DNA of 64,000 bases from an uncultured Dokdonia sp. (GTDB lineage: Bacteria; Bacteroidota; Bacteroidia; Flavobacteriales; Flavobacteriaceae), in the NCBI RefSeq assembly GCF_947492535.1, contig NZ_CANLNH010000015.1, positions 1-64,000 on the forward strand, read 5' to 3'. Every line of letters starts with the position of its first letter. Positions within the stretch are counted from its first letter, which is position 1. Positions 27,109 to 36,181 of this stretch are shown in pieces. Below the pieces are notes generated by a model. The model made no database searches, was not told the DNA's origin, and worked only from the letters and a program-made list of their open reading frames with translations. The translations under genes were made by a program, and so were the position numbers.

Positions 27109-28884
27109 ATGATAATTCATCAGATCAAAACATATAAAACTATTTTCCTACTTGCTTTAGGATTAGGCGCTTCTCAAGCATATGCGCAAGAAGAAGAGAA
27201 AGAAGAAAAGCAAGACTTAGGAACAGAAGTGGTTAATGTAGTAAAACCCTATACACCTACCATCAGTGATGCGTTTAAAGTAAAGGCAACCCCAAAGCTG
27301 AATGACTCTGTAAACACCGCTAAGAAGAAAGTTACATACAGTATTTTCTCTGTACCAGTAGCAAGTACGTTTACACCTGCCAAAGGAAAAGCAGCAGCAG
27401 TTAAGAAAGCGCCTAAATTGAAGTTGTATGATAATTATGCAACCATAGGTTTTGGAAGCTTTACATCGGTGCTCGCTGAGTTTTATAGTAACTTTCAAAT
27501 AAGTCGTACAGAAGATTTTGGTGTATTCTTAAATCATAACTCCTCACAAGGAGGTATTGATAATGTACGCGTAGATGATTTCTTCTATGATACCCGTTTA
27601 AACTTAAATTATGGCGCCAGAGAACGTGATTTCTCTTGGCGTACAGATCTTGATGTGCAACATCAAGTATTTAATTGGTATGGAATATCTCCTACAATTG
27701 TAGATGCAGGTGCTCCAGAAGCTCCTATTCTTACCGATGATTTTGATGTCACACATTCGTATATCACAGGAGCTATTAATGGAAGTGTAGCTTTTAAAGA
27801 TGGTATATTTAAAGGAGGAAGAGGTACTGTACGTTATTTAAGTGATTCAGAAAGTAGTAATGAATTACGTGCTATTGTAAAACCAACGATAGAGTTTCCT
27901 ATCGCTGGCGAAAATATCACGACAGCATTTACAGTAGATTATGTGAGTGGTAGTTTTGCAAATGACTTTGCTCCAAACCTTGAAGAAACAAATCACAGTA
28001 TTTTGAATGTAGGCGTAAATCCAAGCTTAGTTATTTTAAGAGATGATCTTACTGTAAATTTAGGAGTTGCTGGTTTTGTGAGTTTAGATAGCGAAAATAG
28101 TGATACAGACATTTTTGTATATCCAAGAATTACAGCATCCTATCGTGTGGTCGGTGATTATTTTATCGCCTATGGAGGATTAGAAGGAAACCTACAACAA
28201 AACAGTTATTATGACTTTGTACAAGAAAATCCTTTTGTTGCACCATCACTTGCTATTACACCTACCGATCAACAATATGATGGATATGTAGGAATGAAAG
28301 GTAAGCTTTCTAATAATGTAAGCTATAATCTAAGAGCTAATTATGCTTCCGAGAGCAACAAAGCATTATTCATATTTAATCCCGCACAAGTAGCCTCTGA
28401 AGTAGCATTTTTAAATGGTAATTCGTTTAGTGTTATTTATGACGATGTAGAGACATTAGGCGTTTTTGGAGAACTTAATTTTGATGTAAATAGTAACTTC
28501 AAAATGAAGATTAACGGACAATACAACTCATATACAACAGATAATCAAGCAGAAGCTTGGAACTTACCAGAATTAAGAGCTTCTGTATTTGCAGATTATC
28601 AAATCACGCAACAATGGTTTGCAGGAATCAATCTGTTCTTTGTAGGAGAACGTCAAGATTTAGTATTCTCAAATGACCCTACAGATATTCTAGCACAACC
28701 ACAAATCACAACCTTAGATAGTTATTTAGATGCAAACGCACATGTAGGATATCGCTTTAATGATAGACTCTCTGCTTTTGGAAGGGTAAATAATATTCTA
28801 GATAGCGATTATCAAAAATGGTTAAACTATGAGGTACAAGGTCTTCAAGGAATGATAGGAGCTACCTATAAGTTTGATTTTTAA
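27109..28884 (+). CDS. TonB-receptor-like outer membrane barrel
   Basis: A 591-residue protein with a signal peptide (ASQAYAQ end near residue 27). A low-complexity acidic/lysine segment (EEEKEEKQ) and a motif VVNVVKPYTPTISDAF follow, then many alternating beta strands and a C-terminal YKFDF typical of outer membrane barrels. I see no plug domain of a standard TonB-dependent receptor, and the length is short for one. Co-oriented with the TPR gene 33 bp upstream. Probably a structural or assembly-linked barrel; substrate unknown. Confidence 0.75.
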   Translation: MIIHQIKTYKTIFLLALGLGASQAYAQEEEKEEKQDLGTEVVNVVKPYTPTISDAFKVKATPKLNDSVNTAKKKVTYSIFSVPVASTFTPAKGKAAAVKKAPKLKLYDNYATIGFGSFTSVLAEFYSNFQISRTEDFGVFLNHNSSQGGIDNVRVDDFFYDTRLNLNYGARERDFSWRTDLDVQHQVFNWYGISPTIVDAGAPEAPILTDDFDVTHSYITGAINGSVAFKDGIFKGGRGTVRYLSDSESSNELRAIVKPTIEFPIAGENITTAFTVDYVSGSFANDFAPNLEETNHSILNVGVNPSLVILRDDLTVNLGVAGFVSLDSENSDTDIFVYPRITASYRVVGDYFIAYGGLEGNLQQNSYYDFVQENPFVAPSLAITPTDQQYDGYVGMKGKLSNNVSYNLRANYASESNKALFIFNPAQVASEVAFLNGNSFSVIYDDVETLGVFGELNFDVNSNFKMKINGQYNSYTTDNQAEAWNLPELRASVFADYQITQQWFAGINLFFVGERQDLVFSNDPTDILAQPQITTLDSYLDANAHVGYRFNDRLSAFGRVNNILDSDYQKWLNYEVQGLQGMIGATYKFDF

Positions 28885-29018
28885 TAAAGAGGGAAGTCTT
28901 TTTATGAGACGATGTATAATACGGTTTTCCTCACTTTAAGGAAGAGCAAACAAAATGATGTTAAGAAATAGTATGTTTCTCGTAATGGCTTAGAAAATAA
29001 GTATAGATACATTTTTTT

Positions 29019-29061
29019 AAAAGGTTGTAGCACTTTCATTAAAAGTGACGCAACCTTTTTG
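29019..29061 (+). terminator. Intrinsic terminator after the barrel gene
   Basis: Stem AAAAGGTTG (29019-29027) pairs with CAACCTTTT (29051-29059), with an inner CACTTT/AAAGTG stem, and ends in a T-run. Confidence 0.8.
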
Positions 29062-29141
29062 AGTTTTATGAATCTTCTAAATATAAAATACGACTAATTT
29101 GATTTTACGTATTTTTATATAACCCCCTAGAATATTAAATT

Positions 29142-29612
29142 ATGTTACAACGAACTATAACCTATATATTTCTATTGATCATGTGTTTTTCCTGCGCATC
29201 TGATGATCCAGAAACGGCAGAAAGTGCTTGTGAGTTAGTAGATTGTGCTACCGTAAGTTTAGCCTTGCAATTTGTGTCTAGCGAAACAGGTGAAGATTTA
29301 CTATCTAATGAAACCTTCCCTGTAGAGAGTTTACAGATTAGAAATATGCAAACCAACGAAGCTATTTCTTTTGGAGTAGGAACTGCAGGAACAGAACGCA
29401 CTATTATCTCACTTCCTACATTTGTAGAAAGTAGCGACCTAGAAAACTATTTAATTACAATACCTGAGATATTTGAATTTGGATTTAGCTTTTCAGTAGA
29501 AGTTATAGAAGATCCATGCTGTTTAGGTAATAATTATAGCAATGTTGCTATAGATGCAGATAACGTGCAAATTGAAAATACAGAATTTGGTATTTATAGA
29601 TTGTTGTTTTAA
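29142..29612 (+). CDS. Small lipoprotein of unknown function
   Basis: A 156-residue protein. The lipobox MCFSC puts the lipidated Cys at about residue 18, after a hydrophobic stretch. Two CxxxxxC-type pairs follow early (ACELVDCA), and the mature part is beta-rich and acidic, including an EDPCCLGN motif. The style is that of Bacteroidota surface or periplasmic lipoproteins. No domain recognised. It stands alone between the barrel terminator and the amidohydrolase. Confidence 0.7.
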   Translation: MLQRTITYIFLLIMCFSCASDDPETAESACELVDCATVSLALQFVSSETGEDLLSNETFPVESLQIRNMQTNEAISFGVGTAGTERTIISLPTFVESSDLENYLITIPEIFEFGFSFSVEVIEDPCCLGNNYSNVAIDADNVQIENTEFGIYRLLF

Positions 29613-29672
29613 AAGTATTTTGAAACTATTGTAAAAGGACGATGTTTTGTACTTTAGTGCAAAATCTTTGTC

Positions 29673-31301
29673 ATGCGAATAGTTACTTTCTTATCTCTTT
29701 TTATAATTGCTGTTTCTTGTACCTCAAAACAAGAAGTAGACCTTATTGTTACCAATGCAACGGTGTATACGGTTAATGACGCTTTCGCGAAAGCAGAATC
29801 ATTTGCCATTAAAGATGGCGCTTTTGTAGCAGTAGGAACCTCTCAAGAAATCACAGCCACATACACAGCATCAGAAGTGATAGATGCTTCGGGAAAAACG
29901 ATTCTTCCAGGATTAATTGATGCTCATTGTCATTTTTTCGGATTAGGCCAAAACCTACAAGTAGTAGATTTGGTAGGTACAACAAGTTATAATGAGGTGT
30001 TGGAACGTGTTTCCGCTTTCGCGAAAGCGAACCCAGCCACCACTTTCTTACGAGGAAGAGGATGGGATCAAAACGACTGGGAAGTTAAAGAGTTTCCCAC
30101 CAAAGAAAAATTAGATGCCTTATTCCCTAATGTGCCCGTCGCATTAGAACGTGTAGATGGTCATGCATATCTTGTAAATCAAAAAGCATTAGACCTAGCA
30201 GGAATTACAGATGCAACAGTAGTAGCCGGCGGAGAAATCGTTAAAGAAAACGGAAAGATTACAGGGGTATTAGTAGATCGACCACAAGAATTGGTAGACG
30301 CTGTTATGCCCAAAGCGAGTAGAGCACAAAATATTACATCTCTTAAAGATGCACAAGAACTCTGTTTCTCCTTCGGATTAACAACCGTAAATGATGCAGG
30401 ATTAGATAAACCTATTATCGAACTCATCGATAGTCTTCAAACGGCTGGAGATCTAAAAATGCGTGTATATGCCATGATTAGTAATAACCCTAAGAACTTA
30501 GATCATTACCTAACGACTGGTAAAGTGAAAACAGACTATTTGAATGTACGTTCTGTAAAAGTATATGGGGATGGTGCTTTAGGATCTAGAGGCGCTGCAT
30601 TAAAAGAATCGTATAGTGATAAAGATGGACATTTTGGCGCGATGATTACACCTGTAGCAGATATTCAAAACCTTTCGAAGCGTATTGCTGCAGCAGGTTA
30701 TCAAATGAATACGCATGCTATCGGAGATAGTGCAAATGTTGTAGTACTAAGAGCATATAAGGAAGCGTTACAAAATGTGGAAGATCCACGTTGGAAAGTA
30801 GAACACGCACAAGTAGTCGCACAAAATGATTTTGATTTCTTTAATCAGAAAATCATTCCGTCTGTACAACCTACACATGCTACAAGTGATATGTACTGGG
30901 CAGAAGATCGAGTAGGAGCAGAGCGTATTAAAGGAGCCTATGCCTTTAAGGATTTATTAAAGAAGTCTGGAATTGTTGTACTAGGAACCGATTTTCCAGT
31001 AGAACAGGTAAGTCCGTTTTATACGTTTTATGCCGCCGTAGCACGTAAAGATTTAAAACAATATCCAGAAGGAGGATATCAAATGGAAAATGCATTAACC
31101 AGAGAAGAAACCTTAAAAGGAATGACGATTTGGGCAGCCTATTCTAATTTTGAAGAAGCCGAAAAAGGAAGTATAGAAACAGGAAAGTTTGCCGATTTTA
31201 TTATCATGGATAAAGACATCATGACCGTAACTGAAGATGCAATTCCAAACCTAGAAGTAAGAGCAACCTATGTAGGAGGAGAGAAGGTATATGGGGAGTA
31301 A
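29673..31301 (+). CDS. Lipoprotein amidohydrolase (YtcJ-like, Amidohydro_3)
   Basis: A 542-residue protein with a lipobox ending AVSC (Cys ~17). The metal-binding HCHFFG motif lies around residue 86-91 in LPGLIDAHCHFFG, with downstream HAIGD (~350), EHAQ and GTDFP blocks typical of the YtcJ/AmidoHydro_3 branch. It hydrolyses an unknown amide or imide outside the cytoplasm. It contains two exact palindrome copies (29781-29794 and 30015-30028), encoding DAFAKA and SAFAKA only ~80 residues apart. The next small gene overlaps its end by 11 bp. Confidence 0.88.
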   Translation: MRIVTFLSLFIIAVSCTSKQEVDLIVTNATVYTVNDAFAKAESFAIKDGAFVAVGTSQEITATYTASEVIDASGKTILPGLIDAHCHFFGLGQNLQVVDLVGTTSYNEVLERVSAFAKANPATTFLRGRGWDQNDWEVKEFPTKEKLDALFPNVPVALERVDGHAYLVNQKALDLAGITDATVVAGGEIVKENGKITGVLVDRPQELVDAVMPKASRAQNITSLKDAQELCFSFGLTTVNDAGLDKPIIELIDSLQTAGDLKMRVYAMISNNPKNLDHYLTTGKVKTDYLNVRSVKVYGDGALGSRGAALKESYSDKDGHFGAMITPVADIQNLSKRIAAAGYQMNTHAIGDSANVVVLRAYKEALQNVEDPRWKVEHAQVVAQNDFDFFNQKIIPSVQPTHATSDMYWAEDRVGAERIKGAYAFKDLLKKSGIVVLGTDFPVEQVSPFYTFYAAVARKDLKQYPEGGYQMENALTREETLKGMTIWAAYSNFEEAEKGSIETGKFADFIIMDKDIMTVTEDAIPNLEVRATYVGGEKVYGE

Positions 31302-31617
31302 AAAAACAATTTTTGCTTTTGGAACAGCAGCCTTATTGATCTTTTTGCTTTTTCCTAGAGTAGCAGGTTATGTGTATAGATTTAGTAGTGATCCTATAGA
31401 AATAGAAGAAAAAAAACAAGAATATTGGGAATTAGCTGAACAAAAAGATGTTTCTATAGCTAATTTGTATAGTGTTCAAAATAGACAAAGAGATATAGGA
31501 TTATGGCTTTTTGTACGATATCTAGAAAAAGATACTGGGTATACTAATCCCAGAGTGACACTGTTAATGAGATGGAAAGTCTTGTTTGAATACTGGAAAC
31601 TAACCTCTAAAGAGTAA
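31291..31617 (+). CDS. Small membrane-anchored protein
   Basis: A 108-residue protein with one N-terminal hydrophobic anchor (about residues 6-25). A charged, helical remainder follows. No domain recognised. It overlaps the amidohydrolase gene by 11 bp and is followed after 3 bp by the DUF3820 gene, so all three are probably one transcript. Confidence 0.6.
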   Translation: MGSKKTIFAFGTAALLIFLLFPRVAGYVYRFSSDPIEIEEKKQEYWELAEQKDVSIANLYSVQNRQRDIGLWLFVRYLEKDTGYTNPRVTLLMRWKVLFEYWKLTSKE

Positions 31618-31620
31618 TCA

Positions 31621-31860
31621 TTGACACCTCAAGATCACCTTATAGAACTCGCACATTATAGAATGCCTTTTGGTAAATATAAAGGTGAATACCTAGTTGA
31701 TATTCCAGAGTATTACTATGTGTGGTTTAAGCAAAAAGGATTTCCAGAAGGAAAGCTAGGGCGTTTACTTCAGGAAATGTATGAGATCAAAGTCAATGGC
31801 TTAGAGCCTATGATTAAAAAAGTACAACGGTCCTATGGGAAGCCTTCTAATTTAAGGTAA
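31621..31860 (+). CDS. DUF3820-family protein
   Basis: A 79-residue protein. MPFGKYKGEYLVDIPEYYYVWFKQKGFPEGKLGRLL is the family core, related to the putative quorum-sensing-regulated/exonuclease-associated DUF3820 domain. The TTG start comes 3 bp after the preceding stop. Its function is not established; cytoplasmic. Confidence 0.82.
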   Translation: MTPQDHLIELAHYRMPFGKYKGEYLVDIPEYYYVWFKQKGFPEGKLGRLLQEMYEIKVNGLEPMIKKVQRSYGKPSNLR

Positions 31861-31878
31861 ATCGATATGATATTCTTT

Positions 31879-32295
31879 TTACTCGTTTTTTATATACATT
31901 CCTTTTGATTCAGGTAACGTATCTTTAAAACCGAATTTTTCATATAAAAATGAAGCATCTCCATCTGCTATTAGACTTGTATAGCATGATTTGGGTAATT
32001 TTGTTTTTATAAAAGTAGCTATATATTCCATTATTATTTTGCCAATTCCGTTACCCTGTTTTTCAGGAATTACACAAATATCTACTACTTGACAGAAACA
32101 TCCGCCATCTCCTATAATCCTTCCCATTCCAATAACGTTGTCTTCTTCTTTTATCATCAAGGAATATATTGAATTATTTAATCCAACTTCGCATGCTTCA
32201 CTCGTTTTTGCAGATAGACCGCAATGAACTCTCATTTGTTGATATACTCTTAGAGGTATTTTGTCTTCAATTACGTTCATTACTAATGTTTTCAC
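31879..32295 (-). CDS. GNAT-family N-acetyltransferase
   Basis: A 138-residue protein. The acetyl-CoA binding motif A is VCVIPEKQGNGIGKIIMEYI-like (Q/R-x-x-G-x-G/A, about residues 75-95), and the beta-bulge and C-terminal FGF are present. The acceptor substrate is unknown. It overlaps the start of the methyltransferase stop region by 4 bp and is probably co-transcribed with it. Confidence 0.85.
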   Translation of the reverse strand: MKTLVMNVIEDKIPLRVYQQMRVHCGLSAKTSEACEVGLNNSIYSLMIKEEDNVIGMGRIIGDGGCFCQVVDICVIPEKQGNGIGKIIMEYIATFIKTKLPKSCYTSLIADGDASFLYEKFGFKDTLPESKGMYIKNE

Positions 32296-33017
32296 AATCC
32301 TTTATGTATAATAAATATAGCTGGGCGTTTATGAAGATCTGGTAAATTGGTTTTCCAAAAACTGGCTTTCTTCGTTTGGATGAACTCGGTGGGTAAGGTA
32401 ATGTCACACGCTATACAAACAAGAGTGTCAGGACGAACCGTATTAACAATATCGGTGAGCATTTTGTCATTACGATACGGTGTCTCAATAAATAATTGAG
32501 ATTGACCCGTCTCGAAAGATAATTTTTCGAGACGTTTCAATTCCATTTTACGTTGTTTCTGCTCTATGGGTAAATAGCCATTAAAAGCAAAATTTTGTCC
32601 ATTCATGCCGCTACTCATCATTGCCATCAAAATAGAAGATGGTCCTACGAGCGGTACAACTTGAATGCCTTTTTGATGTGCAATTTTCACCACATCGGCA
32701 CCAGGATCTGCGACACCTGGTACTCCTGCTTCTGAGAGTAACCCCACAGAAATACCTTCAAAACAAGGGTCTAAATACGAAGGTAGTTCTTGCTCATCTG
32801 TATACTTGTTTAAGAGTTTGATCTGCAATTTAGGCTGTGATTTCCCTGGGGAAATAGCTTTGATAGATCGGCGTGCTGTTTTTTCATTTTCAACGATATA
32901 ATGATCTATTAATTCTATGACTTTCTTTACCGATAACGGTATCACTTCAAGAGCACTTGTTTCTCCTAAAGTTGTAGGGATAAGGTATAATTTGCCTAGT
33001 GTTTGGGGTTCACTCAT
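32292..33017 (-). CDS. SAM-dependent methyltransferase, RsmI/tetrapyrrole-methylase family
   Basis: A 241-residue protein. LGKLYLIPTTLGE opens the fold. LLSEAGVPGVADPGADVVKIAH and VVPLVGPSSILMAMMSSGMNGQNFAFNGYLP are the SAM-binding and substrate blocks of the RsmI group, which 2'-O-methylates C1402 of 16S rRNA. Flavobacteria commonly carry this shorter paralogue near dnaA, and whether it is true RsmI is uncertain. It lies 8 bp after the sugar dehydrogenase start-to-stop boundary on the same strand. Confidence 0.8.
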   Translation of the reverse strand: MSEPQTLGKLYLIPTTLGETSALEVIPLSVKKVIELIDHYIVENEKTARRSIKAISPGKSQPKLQIKLLNKYTDEQELPSYLDPCFEGISVGLLSEAGVPGVADPGADVVKIAHQKGIQVVPLVGPSSILMAMMSSGMNGQNFAFNGYLPIEQKQRKMELKRLEKLSFETGQSQLFIETPYRNDKMLTDIVNTVRPDTLVCIACDITLPTEFIQTKKASFWKTNLPDLHKRPAIFIIHKGL

Positions 33018-33025
33018 AGGAATTA

Positions 33026-34405
33026 TTATTTAATAATTAGTTTCTGGGTATATCTAGTATTTTTTAATTGTAAAAGATATACACCAGCCGTTAGGTCTCC
33101 TATGTTTATTGTTGTTTCAAGTGTTTGTATAGGAGCTGATTTGACAAGCTTTCCAGTAATATCAAAAATGCTTACGGTATCAGTACTTGGTACATTTGAA
33201 AATGCAATGTTTACCGTTTGTGATGCTGGGTTTGGATATACACGTATGTTATTTTCTTGTGTAAACTCATCTGTACTTAATAAATTGGCATCTACCACTC
33301 TGTATACAGTACCTGCAAGACCTGAGATGTATAATTCTTTGTTTTGATCTTCTCCAAATGTCACAAATGAGTTTCCATTAAATGATTCACTAAAAGTAAT
33401 CGCCGCTGGTGTCGTAGCATCTACATATCTAATATCATCTGCACAGGTATCAGAAAAGAAATACAGTCCTTGCATTGTTGGGAAGTCAGCACCTCTATAT
33501 ACATATCCGCCTACAACAGAGAAAAAGCCACAACTATTGTCATGTGTATACTCTGCTACAGGAAATGTAAGTTCGCTTGGATCTGGACATCCAGAAGTAT
33601 TAAATGTACTACTTCCTTCATAACAACGCCATCCATAATTATGACCTCCTCCAGTGCCGCGATCTATTTCTTCTACGGCATTTTGGCCCACATCACCTAT
33701 CCACATTGCACCAGTTTCATCATCAAAAGAAAAACGAAATGGATTACGAAGTCCATAATCCCATATTTCCCCTCTAAAGCTAGTTTGGCCCACAAAAGGA
33801 TTTGTATCTGGAATACTATAATTTAGTCCGTTATCTTGATTGTCAACATCTATACGTAGCATTTTACCTAATAGAATACTAGGATTTTGAGCTCTATTGC
33901 CAGGATCGCCGCCGCTTCCTCCATCACCTAAGCCAATATATAAAAAGCCATCATTGCCAAAAGCAAGACCACCTCCATTGTGATTTCCAAACGGCTGGTC
34001 TACTTGTAAGATTGGAAATTCTGAATTTGGATCTGCAATATCTGGATCCCCTGTTACGGTATATCTTGATATTTGAGAGTCACCATTACTTCTTGTATAA
34101 TGCACATAAAAGAAGCCATTGGTTGCATAATCTGGATGAAAAGTAAGACCTAAAAGCCCTTGTTCATTACCATTGTCATTTACAGCAATCGAAATAAAAG
34201 GAGTGCTGTTTACAGTGTTATCATCATTAATAATTCTAATAGAGCCCGATTGCTCTACAATAAAGAGTCGATCATCTCCTGCGTTTTGTATGTCCACAGG
34301 ACGATTAAAGCCCGAAGCAATTTCTAAAATATCAATATCTGGATCTTGACCATACGCGATATAGGTTGCTAAAAATAATGTAAGTAGGATTTTAAATTTT
34401 TTCAT
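33026..34405 (-). CDS. Secreted glucose/sorbosone dehydrogenase with T9SS tail
   Basis: A 459-residue protein with a signal peptide (YIAYGQ end). A six-bladed PQQ-dependent sugar dehydrogenase domain spans about 25-360 (FNRPVDIQNAGDDRLFIVEQSG, FHPDYATNGFFYVHYT, HNGGGLAFGNDGFLYIGLGDGG). The last ~75 residues (VYPNPASQTVNIAFSN...GVYLLQLKN...QKLIIK) are a type A C-terminal sorting domain. It should be exported by the type IX system to the cell surface or medium and oxidise a sugar or polyol. Confidence 0.92.
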   Translation of the reverse strand: MKKFKILLTLFLATYIAYGQDPDIDILEIASGFNRPVDIQNAGDDRLFIVEQSGSIRIINDDNTVNSTPFISIAVNDNGNEQGLLGLTFHPDYATNGFFYVHYTRSNGDSQISRYTVTGDPDIADPNSEFPILQVDQPFGNHNGGGLAFGNDGFLYIGLGDGGSGGDPGNRAQNPSILLGKMLRIDVDNQDNGLNYSIPDTNPFVGQTSFRGEIWDYGLRNPFRFSFDDETGAMWIGDVGQNAVEEIDRGTGGGHNYGWRCYEGSSTFNTSGCPDPSELTFPVAEYTHDNSCGFFSVVGGYVYRGADFPTMQGLYFFSDTCADDIRYVDATTPAAITFSESFNGNSFVTFGEDQNKELYISGLAGTVYRVVDANLLSTDEFTQENNIRVYPNPASQTVNIAFSNVPSTDTVSIFDITGKLVKSAPIQTLETTINIGDLTAGVYLLQLKNTRYTQKLIIK

Positions 34406-34453
34406 AATAAGATAGTTTTTCTAAATATACAAAATCTGTATATAAATAGTCAA

Positions 34454-34912
34454 CTAACTTATTCTCTTAGCAATAATATCACACGCTTCGTCTAGCATTT
34501 TGTAGACACGCTCAAAACCATCATCGCCACCATAATACGGATCAGGAACATCAACTCTTTCTCCTGGGAATAGCGTATCTAAAATCATAGAGACTTTTGC
34601 GCGATCGTTAGTACCATCAGCAAGTGCGAGTACATTTTCTAGATTAGAACTATCCATTACATAAATATGATCAAAATCTTTATAATCGATGCTTGTGAAT
34701 TGTCTTCCGCGAAGACTAGAAATATCTAATCCATATTTTTTTGCCACAGCAATGCTTCTTCTGTCAGGTGGATTTCCTACATGCCAGTTTCCAGTTCCAG
34801 CAGAATCTACGATAAATCGATTGGTATCTACTTTATGACGTAGAATTCCTTCAGCCAGTGGAGACCGACAGATGTTGCCAAGGCATACCATGAGGACCTT
34901 AGTTTTATTCAT
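34454..34912 (-). CDS. Low-molecular-weight protein tyrosine phosphatase
   Basis: From MNKTKVLMVCLGN at 34912 (18 codons inside the longest frame) the product has 152 residues. The P-loop CLGNICRS is at 10-17 with catalytic Cys10 and Arg16, and the general-acid Asp is in VPDPYYGG (~122). Enzymes of this class dephosphorylate tyrosine or act in capsule regulation. Its place near dnaA is a common flavobacterial arrangement. Confidence 0.92.
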   Translation of the reverse strand: MNKTKVLMVCLGNICRSPLAEGILRHKVDTNRFIVDSAGTGNWHVGNPPDRRSIAVAKKYGLDISSLRGRQFTSIDYKDFDHIYVMDSSNLENVLALADGTNDRAKVSMILDTLFPGERVDVPDPYYGGDDGFERVYKMLDEACDIIAKRIS

Positions 34913-35003
34913 AACGATTGGTTTTGGGGATACTAAAATAGGGATTGTTATGCTTTTTAGGATCAAAGTGGCCTAGAAGTTTATACGGTGCTGCGTATTA
35001 CCT

Positions 35004-35978
35004 TTATTGTTTTGAAAACCGAACTTCAGAACTCGTGAGTGGCCAATCACAAAAACCGTCATTTCCTTCAAAAGCTTCTAAGAATTTTAAACTAAAGACG
35101 GTCTCATCACTTATACTTACCGTTTCGTTGAGGTTTTCTTCAGGTCCTAGGAGTACATGTATATCTCCTTCAACACCAAAACCACAAATAATGGCAGATC
35201 GTACATAGCGTGTTAATATTGCTTGATCACACGCAATTACAAACTCGACCTCTGCTCTAAGGAAAAGCCCACCTTGGATGTCTTGATCGTCTCTAAAAAT
35301 TTCAAAACGTCTGGTATTAGGTCTATTTGTTGTGATTTCAATCACCTCAGGAGTGATAATAGTGGGACCTTGAAAACCATCCTGAATACTTGTATGGCTA
35401 TAACTCCCTATAAATAATTGATCATCTACACCATCTACCACATAAATATCATATGTAAAAGGAGAATTTAAACGCCCTCCTAAGCTAATAATTGGACCTA
35501 TGCTATTGAGGTTTGTAAAACATAAACCATTTGTTAAACATAGTTTCACATCTAAAACAAAACGATCAGTACACTGAATATCACTCGTGCTAAATCCAAA
35601 AAAATCGAGTAGTTCTTGAGTTGTGATTACAATGTTTGTAATAGGGAGTTCTGCAGTTAGATCAAAATCATTTCTAGATAATGTCTTAAATAATCGTGAC
35701 GCTTCTGTACGATCTCCATTTTCTGAAGTTCTATCCTCAAAAGAGAGGAAAAGTTCGACGGTATCTAATAAATCTCCACGTTGTTCATCCTGATGCTCTA
35801 ATCGTATAGAAATAGGACGATCTGGTGCTGAGGTATCAAAAGTTAAATTTTCTATTTCAAGCGTTCGTAAGACGGCCCCCGTTCGCACATTATTAAAAAC
35901 GATGTCTACTGCATTTTCTTCTTTTGAGCAAGAGATCATACATAGACTACAAATCAAAATTAAGTAGTGTGTTTTCAT
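35004..35978 (-). CDS. Lipoprotein of unknown function
   Basis: A 324-residue protein. A lipobox CMISCSK puts the lipid Cys at ~17. The mature protein is beta-rich, with paired Cys (DIQCTDRFVLDVKLCLTNGLCF, FVIACDQ). No known domain recognised. It lies between the phosphatase and the serine hydrolase, alone on its transcript as far as visible. Confidence 0.65.
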   Translation of the reverse strand: MKTHYLILICSLCMISCSKEENAVDIVFNNVRTGAVLRTLEIENLTFDTSAPDRPISIRLEHQDEQRGDLLDTVELFLSFEDRTSENGDRTEASRLFKTLSRNDFDLTAELPITNIVITTQELLDFFGFSTSDIQCTDRFVLDVKLCLTNGLCFTNLNSIGPIISLGGRLNSPFTYDIYVVDGVDDQLFIGSYSHTSIQDGFQGPTIITPEVIEITTNRPNTRRFEIFRDDQDIQGGLFLRAEVEFVIACDQAILTRYVRSAIICGFGVEGDIHVLLGPEENLNETVSISDETVFSLKFLEAFEGNDGFCDWPLTSSEVRFSKQ

Positions 35979-36151
35979 GGTGTTATCTAGTAAACTTTCG
36001 ATATCTATTAAAGTATCGGAAGTGGTTATAACGTCAAAAGAACATGAAACAGTTGTTATACAGGGTTATACCGATAAAAATTTGCTTTTTAAAAGTGTAC
36101 GATGACTACTTTAGATTAAGTTCATACGATTACTGTTTTTAATGTATATAC

Positions 36152-36165
36152 GCTTTCGCGAAAGC
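36152..36165. repeat. GCTTTCGCGAAAGC palindrome, intergenic
   Basis: Exact core, extended to a 24-bp perfect palindrome (36147-36170) between two minus-strand genes, 12 bp from the end of the serine hydrolase gene. It could also act in transcription termination, though no T-run follows. Confidence 0.9.
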
Positions 36166-36181
36166 GTATACTACCATACTT

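Noticed and set aside
33470-33826. 118-residue plus-strand frame
   Set aside because: Antisense to the T9SS-exported sugar dehydrogenase; composition typical of a shadow.
36147-36170. Extended palindrome considered as the terminator of the upstream lipoprotein gene
   Set aside because: No T-run on either side, and identical palindromes occur inside genes, so termination is not its main role.
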